Assembly (NCBI GenBank): GCA_032690845.1
Contig: CM064434.1
Location: 30,277,069-30,341,068 of the forward strand
Source: Eleusine coracana subsp. coracana
Lineage: Eukaryota > Streptophyta > Magnoliopsida > Poales > Poaceae
Direction of reading: 5' to 3'
DNA length: 64,000 bases
The position numbers and the translations under genes are program-made. The number at the start of each line of letters is the position of its first letter. Position 1 is the first letter of the stretch. Positions 9,241 through 19,434 of the stretch are shown here, one piece after another. The notes under the pieces were generated by a model. It ran no database searches, was not told the DNA's origin, and saw nothing but the letters and a program-made list of their open reading frames with translations.

Positions 9241-11896
9241 GTTTGCTTTCATCTATGATAGACTATGTCAAATTGTGACCCTTGTCCCACATCATGCCTT
9301 GCTTTCACATTCGTCTCCCTTTCTTCATCCGACATACTGACCTTGTGATACATAAGAGTGAACAAGGTCTTAGGATACAACAGGGAAGGATAAAAGGAGG
9401 TTTGGATAACAATTAGAGGTAAAAACATGAAAATAGGTGTTCTCTGGAAAAACCGGTGCCACCGGTTTGCCAAACCGGTGCCTCCGATTTTCACAGAGAA
9501 AACCTATGCTCATAATTTTATCTAAAATTGTTCTAGGTAAATACTAGGCATGAGCAATACTTGGAAACAATGCTAGGACAAGATGAATCAAAGATTCAAT
9601 TAAAAACTTGAATTAGGGTTTCTCTGCCAAAACCGATGCCTCCGGTTTGCCAAACCGGTGCCACCGGTTTTCACATAGAAAACCTTGGTCACAAATCTGA
9701 TCGATTTGACCAAGTTTTTATGGGGATATTGTGGGATTAGGAACTAGGGTATGCTAGGAAATAATGTACACCAAGGAATTTTGAATCTATCAAAGGTACT
9801 AAGAGATTGAAACTTGAGACCATAGGTACCTTTGGAGAGGAGAAACTCAAAACCGGAGGTAGAAATGGTGCCTCCGATCTTGGGGCACAAGGATCCACCC
9901 AAGAGTCGAAGATCTACACAGAGAGACCTTGAAATTGCCAATGGAGAGGAGAGGAGGCCGCAACACGGTTGTTTTTGGGGGAAGGAAAACAAATGAGGAT
10001 GAAGGGGTAACTTTTGGGCTCGGGCTGGTTAAATCGACAAAACTGGTGCCACCAGTTTCCAAAACCAGTGCTTCCGGTTTTGTCAGGATCTGAACAAAAC
10101 CAGATTTGGTAGAGATCTTCAATGAATATTGCTTCAAAGCCTTGAGTTCTTTGCATTTCCTATGTAGATCAAATCCTTGACATTTATGGTGGAGAATGTG
10201 ATGATGATCAAGATTTGAACGATAATGAAAGTTAGGACTTGAGAGAGATGGTCATACTAATTGTGGTTAGGCAACAAGCAATCAAGAGGAACAATAACCA
10301 CAAGTAGCTCGATATGATCACAAAGATCAAGAATCAAATGTTTTAAAACCACTTAGGCCAAAGGATTATAAATTTTTTGAAAATCTGCCCTAACTCACAA
10401 AGAGTATGCTTATGACCTGAGTCATACACATACCAAGGCACTTCCTATCACATGGATTCTATATGTTGTATGAAAAACAAAGGGAAATTTAGGAGGACAT
10501 ACCTTTTGGCAAAGTTTGTCCCTCTTCATCTAATGAAGAGAACCACCCAAATTTACTAGTGCTTATTTTGTCTTTTACCATTAATGTCAACTCTCCAAAA
10601 ATAACACTTTAAGCACTTTCAATGGAAGACATTGGAATTAGTAGCACAAGATGGAATCACACACAGTGATCATCCATACAAAACCAAATGAAAAACACCT
10701 CAAGAAATGGAATATATATTTTCTGTCTAAACCGGTCCCTCCGGTTTAGCAAACCGGTGCCACCGGTTTTCACAGATAACATATATTGAAATAAAAGCTA
10801 AACTGAGATAGAGAGTTACTCCTTTTTGCTTGATCTCAGCATGAGGCATCATTCATCATAATTTATTCCATATTGAGACTAAACACAAGATACTCAAGGA
10901 GAATATTAGTCTCTTTTTGACTCAAGATACCTAAATATGTGCACAAAATCTTTTGGATAATTTGTGATGTGTGCACATGATCTATTAGGAACACAGAGAG
11001 GTTCAAATCACATCTAGGTCAAGGTGGGAAGATAGTTAAGAATCATGAAATGAGAGTAGGACAAGGAATACTCACAACCACTCAAGTGTGTGATTACTTC
11101 ATATCTTCATTTTGGACTCTCATGGTACTTTCCTTAATCATCATAGGTCAATTATCAATTTAGATGTCGTCTTGTTGTTGCCTCTGCATCACTTCATCAC
11201 TTCAAGCTTTTCTGGAGAAACCGGACCCACAAGTTTGGCAAACCGGTGCCACCGGTTTTTCCTAATTTCTTGTTTCTTCACTTTATCGGATAAGTCCGAT
11301 GGACATCGGATATGTCTGATGATGCATAGTGGCAGAGGTTCTGGAGTCCAGACAATATGTCCGAGAGCTCAGACATTCCTCATGGCATCGGACAAGTCCG
11401 ATGAATGTCGGACAAGTCTGATGAACTTGAGTGACATCCTTACTGGAGTCCGATGGTCCCTTGGACAAGTCTAAGAAACCGGTCCCACCGGTTTTACAAA
11501 CCGGACCAACCGGTTTTCCCCAGTTCTTGATATTTCACTAGAATTCCTTTCCTTTTTGATTTGCTTTGCTATCTTGGCTTCTTGTTTGTATTCATCAATC
11601 CTGAGATATATTCACCCAACAAATTTACTCCGAGGAGACATTAATTGCATCTCCTTACAAGATCATTCATGCTCATCTACTTGAGATCATTCCACAAGTA
11701 GTAGCATGAATTTGTGGGATCATTGTTGTAGGAATAAGGAACAAGACAAGTGTGTTTAGTGGTACTTATTCTTTTCCTTGATGTCATTGATGTAGATAGT
11801 ATTTGAATGTCTCCATGCTTGGCAAGTTTGCATGTTGTTCCATCATTCTTGTGCATGCCAAGTCATCAATGCATCACCTGCAGCTTATGAACTCTT
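9241..11896 (-). other. Non-coding interior of the non-autonomous element
   Basis: About 2.6 kb between the two genes holds no frame with recognisable protein content. It carries six CCGGT-type palindrome cassettes (9447, 9628, 9848, 10039, 10728, 11218) and another at 11476. A separate cluster of CGGAC/GTCCG palindromes lies at 11285-11470. The remainder is unremarkable AT-rich sequence. Confidence 0.7.
11285..11470. repeat. Cluster of CGGACAAGTCCG-type palindromes
   Basis: About seven imperfect copies occur. The best is ATCGGACAAGTCCGAT at 11387-11402, with perfect 7-base arms and a 2-base centre. Others lie near 11286, 11305, 11408, 11448 and 11462. The cluster sits between two CCGGT cassettes. 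Confidence 0.85.
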
Positions 11897-13671
11897 TCAA
11901 ACACATTTTGGTACCCAACACTTGTTGGGTCCTTGAGAGTTAGTCAAACATGATTTTGGCACCCAAGTAGACTTTGTGCTAGCAATAGGTGAACTAATCA
12001 CCTTGATAGCACAAGTGTCATTGTTGGCCTTAATAGATACAAAATCATAATTGACCAACTTGGAACTAAGAGCTTGAGTCAAAGGGCAATCCTTAATAAG
12101 ATGTCCTTTGTCCTGACATGTGTAGCAAGTTTGGTACTTGATTCCTTTGGACTTATCCATAATCTTCTTCTTGATGTTTTCACTCTTGTTCGTGTGTCTT
12201 GTGTATGTTGACACAAAGCCTTTCTCCAATTACTTAATGGGATGGAGCTTTTCTGCATAAACCGGTCCCACCGGTTAGGCAAACCGGTCCCTCCGGTTTT
12301 GACAAACTTGCTGCAATCTTGTTAGTCTTGGACATGAGACTATCTTGTGTCCTTTCTCCTTGCATCCAAAGCATCTTCTCTGAGATAGACTTCTTAGTCT
12401 TCTAGAGAGTGTAAATTGGCCATTTTTCCTTGATGGGCATTCCGAAGCAAAATGTCCCATTGATGAACATTCAAAGCACTTGATGTGTAATTTCTTCTTG
12501 ATCTTTTGCTTGTTGCTCTTGTCATGATCTTTGTTCAAACTAGTGGGAAAGCTTTTGACACATGTGGTGGTTGATCCCTTCTCAAGCTTCTTCACCATGC
12601 TATCATGGTTATCTTGAGATGGTTGCACATGGCCTTTGCCTTTTAACCGACTTAAGTCCGTGTTCAGCCCCTGAACTTCTCTTTTGAGGTAATCATTTTC
12701 ACTTGCAATGAGTTCATCACAAGTTTCTACAATTACTTGCTCATCATTTGATGGCTTTGCTTGAGAGCAACAAGTGTTAGCACAAGATAAAACAATTGAT
12801 TGTGTTGTGCATGTGCATGTGTGAGGTTGAGAAGATTTTACCATAGTAAGTGCAACCTCATGAGTTGTTTCTAGCATGGTATATGAGTCAATGAGCTTCT
12901 CATGTGAGCATAGAAGATCACCATGTCTTTCTTGCAATTTCTTATGCATGCTAGCAAGCTTTTGAAACTCACCCATGATCATTTTGTTTGCTTCCTCTAG
13001 CTATGCTACATAAGAAGATTTGTTAGTAGCACTAGTATGATCATTCCTTAAGTTGTCAACCTTTTCAACTAAGGATACATGAGACTTCCTTTGTCTCTTG
13101 GCCATGAAGCAAAATGATGTTTTATCATCTGAGCATGAGCTTCTTGGTGACATAGACTCTTCTCTTGGTCTAAATCTGCAACTAGAATCTTCAACTTGAT
13201 CATTAACAAAAATAGTTTCTGTTCTGCCAAAACCGGTGCCTCCGGTTTGGGAAACCGGTGCCTTCGGTTTTCCTAGAATGGTAGTTTGAGTCTTTTCTTC
13301 TTTATTGTAGGAATCATCATATATTTCTTGAGTCCGAGTCCACATATCATGAACATTCTTCAACTTGTATATCTTGTCGAAGACATCCCTACTCAATGCA
13401 CCAAATAGGGCATTGGTAGCTTGGGCTTGGAGATGTAGGCATTTTTCTTGTGCTTGTGTGGTCGATTCCCTGTCAATATTATAAGAAAAACCTACATCCA
13501 CAACCCACCAAATTTTGGGACTCGTCTCCCAAAAATATGAGATCATCTCAGGTTTCCAATTTGCATAGTTTGTGCATCAAAATAAGGTGCCTCGTATGAA
13601 GGTTGAGAAATGATAGAAAACGAGGCGCTAGAACAACCATAGGGAATTTGACACATTTTACCTTGCGACAT
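11897..13671 (-). pseudogene. gag: Sirevirus-type gag pseudogene with three zinc knuckles
   Basis: This encodes the structural nucleocapsid protein. It starts at the ATG at 13671 (MSQGK...), which follows the PBS by about 40 bases. An apparent single-base deletion near 13582 shifts the frame. From 13575 on, one frame runs to 11897 with stops near 13001, 12269 and 12234. It has a copia gag domain (NALFGALSRDVFDKIYKL, then DMWTRTQEIYD) and a coiled region. Three CCHC knuckles follow: CFECSSMGHFASEC, CFGCKEKGHKIVSC, and CYTCQDKGHLIKDC near 12090-12130. A WVPK motif closes the protein. CCGGT cassettes lie within the reading frame at 13229-13272 and 12259-12300; the second introduces a stop between knuckles two and three. 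Confidence 0.85.
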
Positions 13672-13710
13672 GATCAATTCTCCAAGCGGTTAGGCCTAAT
13701 AAGGAGATTA

Positions 13711-13723
13711 GGCTCTGATACCA
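13711..13723 (-). promoter_or_regulatory. Primer-binding site, initiator tRNA-Met
   Basis: The minus strand reads TGGTATCAGAGCC, two bases inside the 5' LTR end at 13726. This is a perfect match to the usual copia PBS. Confidence 0.95.
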
Positions 13724-13725
13724 AT

Positions 13726-15783
13726 TGAAAGTCCCTTGATGTCGCCTAGAGGGGGGGGGGTGAATAGGCGTTTCTGAAATTTTAACAAAAACTCATAGCT
13801 GAATTAAAACTGTCAAAACCGGTTGCACCGGTTTAGCAAACCGGTTACACCGGTTTTGTTAGAGAGCTTGAGAGAAACCAAGTAATTAAGAAAATCAACC
13901 AAGCTTTAGAGCGAAGTAACCTATAAAAGTAAACACAAGATACACCCCAATTATATTCACAAAGAATCTGCTCAATTTAGCACTGACCAAAACCGGTCCC
14001 ACCGGTTTGGGAAACCGGACCCACCAGTTTCCTCGGGGTAGAGAGAATAAAACAGGAAATAATCACGTCCCCCTTAGTTCTAGCAAACCTAAAGGTCTTA
14101 ACACAGCATGCAAAATCTGGAGCAAGTAATCACTAAGAGTACTAGCACAATTATACATCCAACCTATGAATCACAAATATTGGAAGCAAGAACTTAAGAA
14201 AGCAAACCAAATAAAGCACACGAAGGCTTGTTTGTCGAAGTTCAGATTCACCCCGTGAACCCTACGTCTCTGTTGAGGAAGCTTGAGCTGCTCACAAGGC
14301 ACACTCCAAGATGGGTCTCTTTCAACCACTTTCCCCGATCCACTATCCTTGCTTCTTTCCTTGAGGAGGTGAAGCGGACCTTCACAAACATTCCCAAGGC
14401 TCACCACAAGCTTGGGAGCTCTAGGGCGATGCCTAGCCGACTAGGAGGATTCACCTCCAAGAGTAACAAATGCTTCACGGATTTGCAACGCAATGCTCAA
14501 ATGCTCAAGTGTAGGATTTTCGCTTTTGTGCTCTCAATCTCAATCCCTCTCAACCCAATGCTTAGGATTTCTCACAAATCACTCAAACCTCACAAAGAGG
14601 TGTTAGGGAGAGCTCTACAAGGCTTTGGATGTATTTTCTTCGTGCACACAATCAATAGCATCCAAAGGAGGGGGGAAGGAAGTATTTATACTTGTCCCCC
14701 AAAAACTAGTCGTTATACTGAACCAGTCAAAACCGGTCCCACCGGTTTCCCAAACCGGTCCTACCGGTTTTCCTGAACTACCCATTACAGGTTTGAACCA
14801 AAACCGGTCCCTCCGGTTTGGTAAACCGGTTACACCGGTTTTCCCTGTCACAGTGAAAGTTAGTGTGAGTGTAGGTATTGTGTTTCTCTCATCTCACTTG
14901 GATTTTTCTTTGGACATTGAGAGATTATATGCAAACCATGTAGCATCCCTCTGGATAGAGCGGCATGCCTAATACTCAAGCTTAAATAAAAATGATTCCT
15001 CAACTTGAGCTCGCATGATTATGAATTTTGCCACTTCTTCTCTTTTAAGCTTCACGAGGGTTTCCATATGTGCTTTTGCTGAGCATCATCACCTAGAGCT
15101 TGTGACTTGGAAACTCTTCATTTATCATGTCCATTTCTACCTTCTTGTTCACAAGTCACATTATATCTTCATATTCCAATAATGAATAATACTTGGAAAT
15201 GAATGACCACATATAGCTTGATCGGTCCATCGCGATTCCGCTCCACGTGCCCTTCACCATGGCTTGGGTCCCTCAGCGCCAAGACTCCATCTTGCCCTTC
15301 TCTCGTGCATGATCCTTCACGGCCAAGTCATGTCAATCCTTCACCATCTTGCTATCTTGACTCACACATCACTTTGTATTATCATTATGCCTTCATTTGA
15401 AATTCTTCTTTGCAATGTAGACATGATCAAGTTGCTTCCAAGATAACTACAATAGAAGAATGGCACTTGATCACTTCCCTTTACTTGACAACACCAATTT
15501 GTTGAGACCATCTCATATCAATGGTTTTTATGTCTCATATTCATTTCAAGTCTTGGCTTGTCATAGTCTTGCTTTATATGGATCTATTTGTTTGACACTT
15601 CTCTTTTTATCACATAAGCCCATTTTCTTTGCACAATTGTACATTACCGAAGATGATCATTTGTATTGATGCAACGTATATTCTTCGTGTACCACCTGCT
15701 CATATACTCACAAAGAGAATTAGTTCTTTAATCACGTTGTCATACAACCACCAAAACCCACTAGGGGCATAGATGCACTTTCA
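13726..15783 (-). repeat. 5' LTR of the 5074-15783 element
   Basis: The 2,058 bp LTR aligns with 5074-7000. It carries four well-kept CCGGT cassettes (13815, 13989, 14729, 14799), a TATA box at 14683-14690 on the minus strand, and a poly-G tract at about 13752-13761 near its PBS end. Confidence 0.92.
14683..14690 (-). promoter_or_regulatory. LTR promoter TATA box
   Basis: TATAAATA on the minus strand lies about 1.1 kb from the sense-strand start of the LTR. The other LTR lacks it because of a deletion. Confidence 0.55.
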
Positions 15784-15788
15784 TTCTC

Positions 15789-15995
15789 GATAGTAAAAAC
15801 CCTATGTCCTTTATGTGGATTCTATTGAGTTGTGTAGCGATGTCTCTTGAAGGGTGGTTCCTGCCGCCTTATATCACCGGTCGGCAAGGGATATATGAAG
15901 AATCCTACTCGTAATCTTCAAGGCATTACATAGCAAGTTTATCTTTAACTTCCTTGCACTCCAAGCCGACTCGATGGGTTCCCATATAAGTAGCC
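15789..15995 (-). repeat. Tat-like LTR, outer part (truncated)
   Basis: This continues the LTR interrupted at 5073; the sequence joins smoothly across the TTCTC target duplication. The outer end is unclear and merges into the upstream region of the gene at 16108. Confidence 0.4.
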
Positions 15996-16107
15996 ATCCT
16001 ATTGCTCTCCGACTTTAGCGTAGCTATGGATACCGGTAAGGTAAGTATTCCACACAACTCTGTCTCTATGACTCATCCTGACTTATTGTTCGTTCTAACC
16101 TCCAGTA

Positions 16108-17628
16108 TGGCTGACTCATCATCGTTGAGGGAGAAGAGTACTAAGAATAGCAAAGATCAAGGCCAAAGTCATGTACCCAAGCAAATAAAAACCTATCGCA
16201 TAATGTTCGCTGCACTACACTGACAATGGCCAATAGAGAGGTGCTAGAAGAGCCCGCTAAACTATTTTGGGTCATGTATCCTCTAGCTCATGTTAAGAAC
16301 ATAGGCAGAGTCTTGGTTGACTACTTCCATGCCTCCATTGACACCTGCCACGAAGCCCGTGAGATCAGCTACTACACCACTGAGAAGGAAGCTGTTGACC
16401 TTTGTTTTTTAGCTCACTTCCATGTTGGTTGGTACCAGTCCACTTATCTCTGCATGAAGCATCCAGTTGTAGAGATAAAATGGCTTGATTGGAAGTACAT
16501 GAAGGAAAGGAAACATCCTTTGCTAATGTGGGTTATAGCTGCTTGTGAGCATCATGGGATCAAGACGCCCTTTTGTTTCAATTACTCTTGGAACAAGGAA
16601 ATCATCGCACAGTTGTACTCTACTGTGATCTTTGATGATGAAGGGAAAACCATGATACGATGACGAATGGAACGAAGTACTCTTGTACTTTAGCCCATTT
16701 TGCATCCATGATTGGACTCAAGGAATCATATAAGCTGATGGAAATCGTGCATTCGAGTAACCACATGGATTATGAGCACATGAGGTACATGTACACGGAC
16801 CCAGAGAACTGCACTCCACTTCCCTCCCAAGGACTTTAGCCCATCTTTTTTTGTCCTTCTTCGCATTTGTAGGAGCCCTTTAGCACAAAGACAAGGTAAC
16901 TTTGATCACATTCCAAAGCGTTTGACTATATTTATTAGGAGATGTGAGACATCTCCACCTGTCCAAAGCGTTCTTGGGCCTATGCTCCCTACATTATGAG
17001 CATGATTGAGAAAATCTCAGGCCATACATTCAACAAGGACATGTAGCATCAAAGTCTTATGCCTTAGATTCCTTCAAATTGAACTCCTTCCACCTCATTC
17101 GCTCACTACTTTGGTGCAGCCCAACCTCCCTCCTCTGCTCATTCTCCAGGCACACCTAGGGCCCTTTCTAGGGCCACTAGACCAAATCATTCTCCTTATC
17201 TATCCCATGGGAAGAGGAGTGGTATTATGAAATGTTCAAATCGATCTTTGGGATGTGCCGGGACTTTAGTTTGAGAATGACAACATTGAGACAAATCAGA
17301 AAATCATTCTTGACAAGCTTGTTTGTGAGACTCCTCCTTCACCACCACCTCTAGAAGACAGTTCCTATCCACCTATCTACATGGATTCGATTGCCTCTTT
17401 CACACCGAGGAGATGAGCTACTTTGGACACTTTGCTCCACCATCATTTGATACCAGTGCAGCCTCCGATAGTGGACACACCCGCTTTGTGGAAGATGATG
17501 TTGACGAAACTGAGGATCCTGCCGCTTATGCTCTTCGGGCTCGCAAAGGCAAGGTGACAGCTACTGAAGATGAAGATGATGAAGACAATGAAGATGATGA
17601 TGACGATGAAGACTATACCGATGAGTAG
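16108..17628 (+). pseudogene. Plus-strand relative of the element's second gene
   Basis: It begins MADSSSLREKSTK at 16108 and is broken by a stop near 16220, a frameshift near 16660 and further stops. The conserved domain is clear: IKWLDWKYMKERKHP, VIAACEHHGIK, WNKEIIAQLYSTV, then in another frame MTNGTKYSCTLAHFASMIGL. These align with the middle domain of 7641-9240 in the same order. The last part (17413-17628) is acidic, ending in a long Asp/Glu run, as in its relative. No LTR of its own is recognisable nearby, and it is antisense to the Athila-like LTR at 17734-19412. Function unknown; it is very likely transposon cargo and not a host gene. Confidence 0.65.
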
Positions 17629-18344
17629 AATATCATCTTCGTTAGCTTTTTTACTTTTCTCCTTTTCTGGTGTTTTTTGACATCTGCTATGTCACACCAA
17701 ATAAATAGACATGGGCAAGGTGCCAGAAATAGTTGTTGGTAGAGTTGAACAGATTGTTAGTGTGGGCAAGTGAAATCCGCAAGCGCACGGACATCCCGTT
17801 GTAGCATTTCACCACTGGACTACTCTAATGGTCATCATTTATAGTTCTCCTAAGTGAAGGCGGAGGTCAAGAGATAGCATGTTCATAACCATATAACTAA
17901 TAATATACCAAAGTCATAGATAGGGGTAAGGATAATAAGGATAGTTGGTAGTGACACACAGAACAATCTAACCTAACATTAACAGAAAGCCTAGGTTAAG
18001 TGGGTTATGGAAGAGTCAAGTTAGATCCTTATGTACTTCTATATTCATGTCCACAGGTTAAATACAACTCATACAAGCTTAAGTCCTATGTTTAGCCAGA
18101 ACAGGGAGGATTAAGCGCAGCATGGCTGTCACCACCTACAGGCAATCCCTTATTAGGACACGTGACATTAAATCTATAAAGTCCATAATGCTAGTCCTTG
18201 GGTCATGCAACAATAAGGCAATTAAGTCCTTACCGTCAGACCTATTCCTATTCGTGGGGTAACCAAACACTCATGGTTATTTAACAATGTAAGCACCATG
18301 CTTACATTGCTAATAACATTCTCAATTCCCGTCGGACTCTGGCC

Positions 18345-18560
18345 CTTCAGACCAACAAGTCTAGAATAAGAGTATACCTAACCCTGCCCCAACGAAGTCA
18401 ACAAGTCAAGTACTATAACATGCATAACTCTGACCCTACGGATAAACAAGTAAAGGGCTAGGACATGCAGTACTTTAACCCTACAGATTAAGAAGCTGAA
18501 GACTATAGAACACATAACTCTAATCCAACGGATTAACATGTCATGGACTAAGGTATGTCT
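18345..18560. repeat. Degenerate ~55-65 bp tandem repeats inside the Athila-like LTR
   Basis: About three to four units share the pattern CT(A/C)ACGGATnAACAAGTnAAG followed by a CATGCATAACT-like spacer. Examples lie around 18395-18415, 18437-18460, 18477-18500 and 18525-18545. Two further related units appear outside the LTR at 20908-20935 and 20953-20980. Confidence 0.5.
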
Positions 18561-18907
18561 ATCCACAATATGCATTGCACGAGAATAAGGACATAGGTTG
18601 ACTAGCATAGGTATGTGAAGCGTATAACAATCTGACATGACTAGGCAATAACCATATACAAAGCACATGACTATCACACTAGTATAAGGATAAGGAATCA
18701 GGAATAAAGAAGATAATAATATTAATAAAGTAAATAAGTATTACAAGAGAGGACTAGAGTAGAACTAACCCGAAAGCTCTACAAGACTAGGTCGAGGACC
18801 TAAAGACAGCTCTCCTCTCTCCTAAACTCCACCAGGACCTAAAGACTAAGTGTAATGTTAGAGAATCAATTCTTCTTGATGTGCGCTTAGAGTGGAGGCA
18901 CTCATCT

Positions 18908-18916
18908 CCTTATATA
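18908..18916 (-). promoter_or_regulatory. LTR promoter TATA box
   Basis: TATATAAGG on the minus strand lies about 500 bases from the LTR start at 19412. This is nearly the same spacing as in the Tat LTR at 58366 (TATA at 58887). Confidence 0.55.
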
Positions 18917-19412
18917 GGGGCCCAAAGGTGGTTCTGAGGTCAAGAACTCCCTCTCTAAGGGGGACAACCGCCTTTGGAGAGTCGTGGGAAACCGCCATAA
19001 GAAGCTGGGCCCCATTGGGCCTACTCCTTGTTCGGTCGAACTGGGATGTTCGGTCGAACAGGTGTGGGGCCCAGTGCCCTCCCCCCCCCCCCTCGGCTGT
19101 TCTGGTACATTGGTGGGTGCCCCCCTTGACTCCTCCATGGCTTAGGCCTTCTGTATGCCAGTTTCGTATAGTAGGTGAGCCATTTGATCCGTGGGAATCC
19201 CTATTGGCGAGCTCTGATTGGCTGAAGGTGTGCTTTCTCGGATCTTACTCCATTTCTCCGCTCCTTTTATATATATTCTCTACATGCACATAAATCTCGA
19301 AGTACAAGTGGAATCTTATTAATGCTAGCTAACATGCAGGTATGAAATGCTAAGTCTTCCCTTATTTGTGGCTACATTGACGGTCAAAATTTGTATTTAA
19401 CGACCATCAACA

Positions 19413-19434
19413 AGACCCCCCACCACCACCACCA
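19413..19434 (-). promoter_or_regulatory. Polypurine tract of the Athila-like element
   Basis: The minus strand reads TGGTGGTGGTGGTGGGGGGTC followed by the LTR start. Upstream GACGAGCAAAG and CAGCTTGG are typical of sequence just before Athila-type 3' LTRs. Confidence 0.6.

Larger units (their letters stand above)
5224..14842. repeat. Dispersed CCGGT palindrome cassettes (about 18 sites)
   Basis: The basic unit is AAACCGGTGCCACCGGTTT or a variant, an inverted repeat with a 3-base centre. It usually occurs as two units separated by 3-5 bases, about 42-45 bp in all. Sites start near 5224, 5375, 6046 (decayed), 7298, 7519 (single unit), 9447, 9628, 9848 (decayed), 10039, 10728, 11218, 11476, 12259, 13229, 13815, 13989, 14729 and 14799. 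All lie inside the 5074-15783 element, in its LTRs, non-coding interior and gag. I saw none of this type outside it. Confidence 0.95.
5074..15783 (-). mobile_element. Complete non-autonomous Sirevirus-like Ty1/copia element
   Basis: All boundary signals are present. The 5 bp target duplication TTCTC occurs at 5069-5073 and 15784-15788. Two LTRs (5074-7000 and 13726-15783) begin TGAAAGT and end CTTTCA on the plus strand. The initiator tRNA-Met PBS is at 13711-13723 and a polypurine tract is at 7002-7016. The interior carries gag and a second large gene but no recognisable integrase, reverse transcriptase or RNase H, so the element would depend on enzymes from a relative. Repeated polypurine tracts near 7088 and 7587 and a large gag point to the Sirevirus group. 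The two LTRs have diverged and one has large deletions, so the insertion is old. Confidence 0.92.
17734..19412 (-). repeat. Athila-like gypsy LTR, minus orientation
   Basis: The sense strand starts TGTTGATGG (plus-strand end ...CATCAACA at 19412) and probably ends ...CCAACA at 17734; 17755 is an alternative end. It contains the CCGCAAGCGCACGG stretch that is common near the ends of such grass LTRs (about 17777). A TATA box lies at 18908-18916, and two palindromes GTTCGGTCGAAC lie at 19030-19041 and 19048-19059. A polypurine tract adjoins at 19413. A weak PBS-like TGGCACCTTGCC lies just beyond 17734, so this could be a shared LTR of a dimeric element. Confidence 0.6.

Noticed and set aside
5224..14842. 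CCGGT repeats as a CRISPR-like array
   Set aside because: The units are palindromes scattered at irregular distances of hundreds to thousands of bases in a plant retrotransposon, with no cas genes and no regular spacers.
17560..17628. GAT/GAA-rich stretch as a microsatellite
   Set aside because: It codes for the acidic tail of the transposon-associated protein, a feature shared with its relative at 7641-9240.
17640..17733. A tRNA-Asp-type PBS at about 17718-17733
   Set aside because: TGGCACCTTGCC on the minus strand is only a partial match with a gap; noted as a possibility in the LTR entry but not called as a feature.
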